Assembly (NCBI GenBank): GCA_002395965.1
Contig: DGVT01000022.1
Location: 5,481 to 15,935, forward strand
From: Porphyromonadaceae bacterium UBA4277
Lineage (GTDB): Bacteria > Bacteroidota > Bacteroidia > Bacteroidales > Muribaculaceae
Direction: 5' to 3'
DNA: 10,455 nt
Below the pieces are notes generated by a model that had not been told where the DNA came from, ran no database searches, and saw only the letters and a list, made by a program, of their open reading frames with translations. Both the position numbers and the translations under genes were made by a program. Of the stretch, positions 6,835 to 10,455 are shown piece by piece; position 1 is the first letter of the stretch, and each line of letters begins with the position of its first letter.

Positions 6835-6862
6835 TACTAAACCACAATATTATATATAATAT

Positions 6863-7453
6863 ATGAGGGCACAGATTTTATTTCTTGCTTTAATGCTTCT
6901 TGTGCAGGTTGGCATGCGTGCACAAGACGTTTACGAACCCTACGACACTATTGCACTCAGCGATGATGAGCTGTCGGCTGCCCGGCTTGCTGCCGCCAAT
7001 CGTGCTGTGGCCGGCACGTGGCATTACAGTGGACCGTCGGTGCAAGCGCAGGGAACAAGCTTGGTGGGCAAACTCGGGAAGCCACTGGCAAAGAGTAAAC
7101 TCAAGAGTAAGCTCAAGAAGGCTTTTGATAAACTGAAAATCAAAAAGCGCTGGAACTCCTTCGAGCTCACCCCCGATGGTCAGTGGCGCATGACATTAAT
7201 AGGTGCAAACGTGGGTGGTAACTACACCTACGACCCCGGTAGCGAACGCCTCACGCTCAAGTGGCACGGCATATCGTTGCGCTCGCAAGTGATGCGCGAC
7301 GGCAAGCGCCTGCACTTGCTCTTCGACACCGACCAGCTGCTCACCATATTGCGCTGGGTGAGTGGCTTCAGTGGCAATGACACGCTCAAGGCTATAGCAT
7401 TCCTGAGTAGCAACTACACCGATGTGAAAGTGGGATTTGAACTCAAACAGTAA
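6863..7453 (+). CDS. DUF4923 lipocalin-like exported protein
   Basis: A 196-residue protein with a signal peptide (1-20, MRA then Q21). The mature part matches what I know of DUF4923 (PF16270) proteins, common in Bacteroidales: a VAGTWHYSGPSV start (49-60), a Lys-rich helix (76-95), a strand-rich core with ELTPDGQWRM and GGNYTYDP, the LHLLFDTDQLLTIL segment (150-163), and the end VGFELKQ. Family members are thought to have a lipocalin-like barrel in the periplasm or on the surface; no ligand is known. It is transcribed alone, divergent from the low-complexity protein and convergent with pldA. The Lys-rich insert is unusually basic. Confidence 0.8.
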   Translation: MRAQILFLALMLLVQVGMRAQDVYEPYDTIALSDDELSAARLAAANRAVAGTWHYSGPSVQAQGTSLVGKLGKPLAKSKLKSKLKKAFDKLKIKKRWNSFELTPDGQWRMTLIGANVGGNYTYDPGSERLTLKWHGISLRSQVMRDGKRLHLLFDTDQLLTILRWVSGFSGNDTLKAIAFLSSNYTDVKVGFELKQ

Positions 7454-7523
7454 TATCTACAGCACCTTCACTGCACACATCGAGGTGGGCAAGAAGGCTG
7501 AATGCCATAGCGCACAAGATTTG

Positions 7524-7561
7524 AGCACCGGGTGCTGTGGCGGCATGCCACCAGTGTGGCA
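7524..7561. terminator. Hairpin cluster between convergent genes
   Basis: Three short hairpins lie between the DUF4923 and pldA stops. They are AGCACC/GGTGCT (7524-7536, very small loop), GTGGC/GCCAC (7537-7551) and TGCCAC/GTGGCA with a 4-base loop (7546-7561). The last two share an arm, so they exclude each other. There is no T-tract on either strand, so intrinsic termination would be weak. No gene is seen in 7454-7566. Confidence 0.35.
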
Positions 7562-7566
7562 GGGGG

Positions 7567-8415
7567 TCAGAAGTCGCTGAAGAACGACGGCCTGATGAGC
7601 AGTCCCAGGCGCAGGCGGCAGTGATACTTGTTATAGTCCAGAAGGTTCTCGCCATAGCCGTCGTAGAAATGCAGCATCAAGAACTGATTGTCGCGGCGGC
7701 TCAGACGGAAGCCAACATTCACTATCGTGTTGAAACTCAGGTTCCAGCCTTTGCGCTTGACAAGCGTGGCATCTATCACCCAGCGCTTGTTGTGGGAGAT
7801 AAACTGCATGCCGGCCTGATAAATGCCGCTGTACTTGAGGATGTCTTTGTTCTGCTGCCCGTCGATGATGGGAATCCAGTATTTGCCGTGGATCATGAGC
7901 TGTGGACCCAGGTATATCGACCCGCTGAGCGACACCTTGTTCCAGCTGCGCGAAGCCTCACCGTCGCGACCGTTTGACTCGTGCTCGAGCAGCAGTGTGA
8001 CTTTGCCGATAAGCTTGTCGCGAGAGATTAATAGCTTCGACACTCCGATACCGGGGTTGAAGTTCAAGTCGTGAAACGGAAGCGACTCCTCAAAAACGTT
8101 CCACATGGCCTTTTGCGAATAAAACAAAAACAGATGGCTGTGCCATGGCAGCACACTCTTAGTGAGACGCTGGCTGAAGCTGATCTGGAACTTGACATCG
8201 CTGTTAAATTCGGTAGGTTTTTGATTGAGTGCGGTGCCGGCCACAAAGTAGTTGTCCTTATACAGGCCGAAGTAGGGGCGCTTGTCGAAGTCGCGTGCTA
8301 TGCTGTCGGCATTGAACTCTTCCTTGCTGCGCCCCGACGTGATCTGGGCATTGAGCGACATAGCAATCCCGGCAAGTAACACTACTAATAGTATCTTTGA
8401 AAATTTCATTTTCAT
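7567..8415 (-). CDS. pldA: Outer membrane phospholipase A
   Basis: A 282-residue protein of the OMPLA family (PF02253), which hydrolyses outer membrane phospholipids that reach the outer leaflet and so helps keep lipid asymmetry. The catalytic region reads HESNGRDGEASRSWN; counting from the third Met, His143, Ser145 and Asn157 match E. coli His142, Ser144 and Asn156 with the same spacing. Other conserved pieces are VKFQISFSQRL, YSQKAMWN, SPF-like LPFHDLNFNPG, KYSGIYQAG and YDGYGENLLDYN. A signal peptide ends near residue 24 (NAQ) and the protein ends in Phe. I chose the Met at 8415; 8424 and 8409 are possible. The active enzyme is a calcium-dependent dimer in E. coli. All key residues are present. 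Confidence 0.94.
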   Translation of the reverse strand: MKMKFSKILLVVLLAGIAMSLNAQITSGRSKEEFNADSIARDFDKRPYFGLYKDNYFVAGTALNQKPTEFNSDVKFQISFSQRLTKSVLPWHSHLFLFYSQKAMWNVFEESLPFHDLNFNPGIGVSKLLISRDKLIGKVTLLLEHESNGRDGEASRSWNKVSLSGSIYLGPQLMIHGKYWIPIIDGQQNKDILKYSGIYQAGMQFISHNKRWVIDATLVKRKGWNLSFNTIVNVGFRLSRRDNQFLMLHFYDGYGENLLDYNKYHCRLRLGLLIRPSFFSDF

Positions 8416-8509
8416 ACTAATCATAATTATCAATATACAAAACTCAATCTTGAACTGCAATTCAGCAAGTTGATGCAAGGCTCCGATAACATGCTGTTTC
8501 CCTTTTATA

Positions 8510-8525
8510 TCACTTGAAAAGGTGA
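8510..8525 (-). other. Small hairpin in the pldA leader
   Basis: On the minus strand TCACCT and AAGTGA pair (one G-U) around TTTC. It lies inside the predicted leader of about 150 nt between the promoter at 8572-8602 and the pldA start. It may only be local RNA structure. Confidence 0.3.
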
Positions 8526-8571
8526 CATGGGAAAATGCCGGTAGAATTACATGTTCATAAGTTTTCGCCTG

Positions 8572-8602
8572 CAAATGTACGAAATATTTATCAATCAGCA
8601 AA
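8572..8602 (-). promoter_or_regulatory. Consensus promoter of pldA
   Basis: The minus strand has TTTG (8602-8599), a 19-base spacer and TACATTTG (8579-8572), a full match to the Bacteroidetes consensus in both boxes and spacing. Transcription should begin near 8566, leaving a leader of about 150 nt before the pldA start. This is the best promoter match in the window. Confidence 0.7.
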
Positions 8603-8677
8603 AAAGAGACGCAAGCCTAATCGCCTCGTGACTTCAATTTTGCAAGTAGCACTCGCCAAATTACCCCAAAATGGCCA

Positions 8678-8704
8678 ATTAGTGCATGTGCCGCTTGCAC
8701 TAAT
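8678..8704. repeat. Perfect 9-bp inverted repeat
   Basis: ATTAGTGCA (8678-8686) and TGCACTAAT (8696-8704) are inverted around a 9-base loop. The right arm ends one base before the decayed DUF2442 copy begins. It is upstream of the pldA promoter on the opposite side. It could be a terminator lacking a strong T-run (GGTTTT follows), an operator, or the edge of the inserted segment. Confidence 0.5.
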
Positions 8705-8705
8705 A

Positions 8706-8823
8706 GGTTTTGAGAGCTTCTAATAAGATGATGCTGAACCGACAAAGTTATGGAATGGAACCTAACACACAAGGAAATAAAATGACTGCAGCCGGCTTCT
8801 GCCCCCCCTACCAATTCAAGTAA
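8706..8823 (+). pseudogene. Decayed copy of the DUF2442/HTH gene
   Basis: Bases 8706-8744 match 9914-9952 of the intact gene at roughly 85 percent, including an exact 18-base stretch GATGATGCTGAACCGACA. Translated, this reads GFESF-stop-stop-DDAEPT against SFESFKYDDAEPT; the Lys and Tyr codons have become TAA. After a one-base frameshift, LTHKEIK (8762-8782) matches LTHKEIN. About 130 bases of the intact gene are then missing, and MTAAGF (8782-8799) corresponds to the last residues MVSAVF. The frame runs on to a TAA at 8821. No start region is recognisable upstream of 8706. It is therefore a non-functional relic with stops, a frameshift and an internal deletion. Confidence 0.8.
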
Positions 8824-8825
8824 AA
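8809..8825 (+). repeat. Flank repeat shared with the DUF2442 3' end, copy 1
   Basis: TACCAATTCAAGTAAAA differs at only two of 17 bases from the sequence just after the stop of the intact DUF2442 gene (10146-10162). The duplication therefore included sequence beyond the gene. The two copies lie in the same orientation about 1.3 kb apart. Confidence 0.6.
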
Positions 8826-8854
8826 CTCGCCGCTTGTGAGCGATTTCTGCTGAA

Positions 8855-8911
8855 AAATATCGTGTGGTTGCGATATTTGAAGTATCTTGCGGTGGAATTA
8901 TAGCGATATTT
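8855..8911. promoter_or_regulatory. Three CGATATTT boxes before a secreted-protein gene
   Basis: AAATATCG (8855-8862) and CGATATTT (8871-8878) form a perfect 8-bp inverted repeat with an 8-base loop. A third copy, CGATATTT (8904-8911), lies in the same orientation as the second, 33 bases on (about three helical turns). The third box overlaps the probable promoter area: TATATTTA at 8913-8920 is one mismatch from the -7 consensus. The arrangement suggests a repressor or activator site. Apart from the relic and repeats, 8602-8936 holds no gene. Confidence 0.45.
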
Positions 8912-8936
8912 ATATATTTAACAAAAACTATACATT

Positions 8937-9545
8937 ATGAGAAGAATAGCATTAGCAATTATTGTTGCTTGCCTTGCACTGTCGATGATGGCCCAGAACG
9001 GGATTAAAGTGAACTATAAAGGTTCCAGGCCCACCGTCGCCGATTTAACATGGGCAGCATTTCCGTCGTTGAACTACGAAGATGAGGACGAAAGTGGCGA
9101 CCGCCCATGGCGAGCGTTACAGGATGCCATGACCCGCCACAGCAAAGGCCTGCCGCAGGAGGAAAACGAGAAGTTGACTATCGACACAAAAAACGGTTAC
9201 ATCGTTTTTGAACGCAGCAATGACGATTATGACCATATCTTCAGGTTGGAAGTGTGTTACTGGAACGAGGCCGACGGAAAACACAAGCTCATCGCCTTTA
9301 ACGACATGGCAAGCTTTACCGAGGGCAAGCCAAGTGTGACCGAAACGACCAACATGTGTTTCTATCGTTACAATAATGCAACGAAACGCATGGTGGCTTG
9401 CGACCCTCCAGGGTTTGAAATCGATTACAGTTGCACATACGAGCTGCCGCGTGTCGGCAAGGACATCGTTGTCACTAAATGGAATGACGACGGCACCTCC
9501 AGACGGAAGGTACTTAAATGGAATGGAAGACGTTTCAGTCATTGA
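8937..9545 (+). CDS. Secreted protein of unknown function
   Basis: A 202-residue protein with a signal peptide (1-19, SMMA then Q). I do not recognise a named family. The mature chain is hydrophilic, with an acidic stretch (47-56, NYEDEDESGD), a strand-like segment NGYIVFERSNDDYDHIFRLEVCYWN (86-110 by position), four cysteines (107, 141, 155, 166) and a basic end (GTSRRKVLKWNGRRF). The pattern of short strands and turns resembles small exported proteins common in gut Bacteroidales, but no catalytic motif is visible. The gene stands alone between the decayed and intact DUF2442 copies, behind a cluster of CGATATTT boxes. It may have been carried between two copies of a duplicated toxin-antitoxin-like locus; that is inference. 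Confidence 0.75.
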   Translation: MRRIALAIIVACLALSMMAQNGIKVNYKGSRPTVADLTWAAFPSLNYEDEDESGDRPWRALQDAMTRHSKGLPQEENEKLTIDTKNGYIVFERSNDDYDHIFRLEVCYWNEADGKHKLIAFNDMASFTEGKPSVTETTNMCFYRYNNATKRMVACDPPGFEIDYSCTYELPRVGKDIVVTKWNDDGTSRRKVLKWNGRRFSH

Positions 9546-9555
9546 TTGTTACTAA

Positions 9556-9720
9556 AATTCCAATTTATCGGTCACGTCTTTTTTTGACCTTATAGACGGT
9601 CAATTTGTCTTGCGCGAAAAGGCAAAAATCAAGGCTTCTGACTATAAGAAAATTAAGGCAGTTATTGACGAAAATGTTGATATTATTATCAACCGTTGGA
9701 ATGAACATTTTAACAAATGA
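9556..9720 (+). pseudogene. 3' remnant of a DUF4160-like gene
   Basis: The frame is open from after a TAA (9553-9555) to a TGA at 9718-9720 but has no plausible start codon. Its last 33 or so residues (KAKIKASDYKKIKAVIDENV and then IIINRWNEHFNK) look like the C-terminal helices of DUF4160 proteins, which typically end in a long helix followed by W-x-E-Y/H-F. DUF4160 genes are often found directly before DUF2442 genes, as here. The AGGAGG ribosome site of the DUF2442 gene starts on the last base of this stop codon, which fits an old coupled pair. The N-terminal domain with its usual His-rich motif is absent, so the protein is probably lost. The family call rests on memory of the pattern. Confidence 0.55.
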
Positions 9721-9725
9721 GGAGG
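9720..9725 (+). promoter_or_regulatory. Strong Shine-Dalgarno site deciding the DUF2442 start
   Basis: AGGAGG lies 8 bases before the ATG at 9734. It is one of the few strong ribosome sites in the window. It rules out the longer frame that would begin at 9605, whose first 43 codons overlap the DUF4160-like remnant in another frame. Confidence 0.75.
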
Positions 9726-9733
9726 GCAAGAAA

Positions 9734-10141
9734 ATGAAAATTGTTGAAATATGGTTTGATGCCGATTATATTTACGGGAAGGACGAGAACGGAGAAGTTC
9801 TTCGCCAGTCTTTGTTATGGTATCCACGATTAAATGCCGCAACCGATGAGCAACGCAACGATTTCCGCATAGGCCTTGGCGGCATACATTGGCGCAACAT
9901 TGACGAAGATATAAGTTTCGAGAGTTTCAAATATGATGATGCTGAACCGACAGCGTTGCAGAAATTTTTCCTTACTCACAAAGAAATTAACGTCGCGGAA
10001 TTTGCCAGATCATTAGGCATAAACCCTTCTTTGCTCAGAAACTATATAAATGGCTTCAAAAAGCCCTCGGATGAGCGTGAGCAAGCAATCCTTACCCACA
10101 TACATAAATTAGGTAAAGAAATGGTTTCAGCTGTTTTCTGA
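9734..10141 (+). CDS. DUF2442 and helix-turn-helix protein, antitoxin-like
   Basis: A 135-residue soluble protein. The N-terminal part (1-70) matches DUF2442 (PF10387): KIVEIWFDADYIYGKDENGE, then LLWYPRLNAATDEQRNDFRI and GIHWRNIDEDISFESF. The C-terminal part has an HTH-like segment (about 87-110): INVAEFARSLGINPSLLRNY followed by INGFKKPSDER, similar to the DNA-binding turn of Cro/C1-type antitoxins. Proteins of this type are commonly paired with DUF4160 partners, and a toxin-antitoxin role has been proposed but is not proven to my knowledge. Here the partner is only a remnant, so this is an orphan regulator. Its DNA is more AT-rich than the genes to the left, suggesting transfer. It is otherwise intact. 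Confidence 0.82.
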   Translation: MKIVEIWFDADYIYGKDENGEVLRQSLLWYPRLNAATDEQRNDFRIGLGGIHWRNIDEDISFESFKYDDAEPTALQKFFLTHKEINVAEFARSLGINPSLLRNYINGFKKPSDEREQAILTHIHKLGKEMVSAVF

Positions 10142-10145
10142 TTCT

Positions 10146-10162
10146 TACCAGTTCAAGCAAAA
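10146..10162 (+). repeat. Flank repeat shared with the DUF2442 relic, copy 2
   Basis: TACCAGTTCAAGCAAAA begins 4 bases after the stop of the intact DUF2442 gene and matches 8809-8825 at 15 of 17 bases. From here to 10251 no gene is recognisable: short open frames exist, but none has a start or a family pattern I know. Confidence 0.6.
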
Positions 10163-10263
10163 AGGTTCTTTTTCAAGACTTATTGCAACTCATCAATTGG
10201 GTCCACAGTGTTGACCAAATTTGTTGCCGAGAGCAATCCAAATGAAGGGGATGTGTCATAATT

Positions 10264-10386
10264 CTATTTCATAAGGCTTTGATTGAATTTTGAGATTACG
10301 TCACTGATATAGTGCATCTTCGAAGCACCTTTTAAGTCGCTGTCTCTCACCAAGCTGCGCACATCTTCGATGTTGCTTGCATGGTG
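10264..10386 (-). pseudogene. Possible C-terminal fragment of a transposase
   Basis: A 40-codon frame with no start codon, closed by TAA upstream (10387-10389) and ending in TAG at 10266-10264, the inner edge of the left terminal repeat. It reads as a normal-looking protein end (SNIEDVRSLVRDSDLKGASK then MHYISDVISKFNQSLMK). I cannot name the family. The position suggests the tail of a lost transposase; a chance frame cannot be excluded. Confidence 0.35.
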
Positions 10387-10414
10387 TTAAAGAAATGGTC
10401 GCATCTTCGATGCG
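10312..10414. repeat. Three CATCTTCGA hairpin motifs
   Basis: The motif CATCTTCGA occurs three times: 10315-10323, 10362-10370 and 10402-10410. Each copy sits in an inverted repeat around TTC. CGCATC/GATGCG (10400-10414) is perfect with 6 pairs, ACATC/GATGT (10361-10373) is perfect with 5, and GTGC/GCAC (10312-10328) is interrupted by an A-A mismatch. They lie inside the terminal-repeat element, 47 and 40 bases apart. They may be transposase-binding sites or structured RNA. Confidence 0.55.
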
Positions 10415-10455
10415 CCTGCGTTTTCAACGCTTTTTCTGAATTATGACACACCCAC

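Larger units (their letters stand above)
10252..10450. mobile_element. MITE-like element with 13-bp terminal inverted repeats
   Basis: TGTGTCATAATTC (10252-10264) and GAATTATGACACA (10438-10450) are perfect inverted repeats. A looser match runs a few bases further: GGGG at 10247-10250 faces CCCAC at 10451-10455, the window edge. The span of about 199 bp is too short for a transposase. A stop codon of a minus-strand open frame touches the left repeat, as in insertion sequences where the transposase ends at the terminal repeat, so this looks like an internally deleted insertion sequence. No target-site duplication can be confirmed because the window ends. Confidence 0.6.

Noticed and set aside
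9570..9589. GGTCA/TGACC inverted repeat after the secreted-protein gene as a terminator.
   Set aside because: The stem has only 5 pairs, the T-run lies in the loop instead of after the stem, and it overlaps the open frame of the DUF4160-like remnant.
9605..9733. A 43-residue N-terminal extension of the DUF2442 protein.
   Set aside because: DUF2442 homologs start at the KIVEIWFDADY segment, and a strong AGGAGG lies 8 bases before the ATG at 9734. The extension also overlaps a better frame, the DUF4160-like remnant.
10312..10414. CRISPR-like array made of the three CATCTTCGA repeats.
   Set aside because: The repeated core is only about 9-13 bp, the spacing is uneven (47 and 40 bases), there are only three copies and no cas genes. 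They lie within a terminal-repeat element.

Overview
The window looks like chromosomal DNA of a member of the Bacteroidales, most like gut Muribaculaceae or Prevotellaceae. Several things point there: DUF4923 and DUF2442 proteins, many secreted proteins with signal peptides ending in A-Q, barrel proteins ending in Phe, start sites with little Shine-Dalgarno sequence, and repeated matches to the Bacteroidetes promoter (-33 TTTG or TTG, -7 TAnnTTTG). The family assignment is inference; the phylum-level one is firmer.

Left part (1-5270). A G-rich 9-bp minisatellite (about 65-239) lies beyond the end of a minus-strand tolC-type efflux gene, which has its own promoter. Upstream of tolC, also on the minus strand, is a compact gene group: a YitT/DUF2179 membrane protein, two tandem paralogous small beta-barrel proteins and a very small lipoprotein. 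The yitT stop and the first barrel start share one base. A divergent plus-strand gene encodes a YvlD-like (PF04020) small membrane protein. It converges on a minus-strand thymidine kinase gene, whose promoter region holds a perfect 16-bp palindrome.

Middle part (5200-8600). A minus-strand gene with a good terminator and promoter encodes a secreted low-complexity protein (Ser/Thr/Arg/Pro-rich, then Asn/Gly-rich) with a globular C-terminal domain. Divergent from it is a DUF4923 lipocalin-like protein gene, with a perfect 16-bp palindrome just after a well-spaced promoter. This gene converges on an outer membrane phospholipase A gene (pldA). PldA has the His/Ser/Asn catalytic residues intact, and its gene has a consensus promoter and a leader of about 150 nt.

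Right part (8600-10455) is more AT-rich and looks like an accessory, decaying region. It holds a secreted protein of unknown function, the 3' remnant of what looks like a DUF4160 gene, an intact DUF2442/helix-turn-helix gene, and a broken second copy of that DUF2442 gene on the far side of the secreted-protein gene. The window ends in a segment of about 200 bp bounded by 13-bp inverted repeats, probably a deletion derivative (MITE) of an insertion sequence.

Most of the window encodes cell-envelope functions: efflux, small barrels, phospholipase, lipoprotein and membrane proteins. I see no complete new defence or biosynthetic system. The most notable signals are the relic DUF4160/DUF2442 pairings, the terminal-repeat element, and several unassigned palindromes at promoters.
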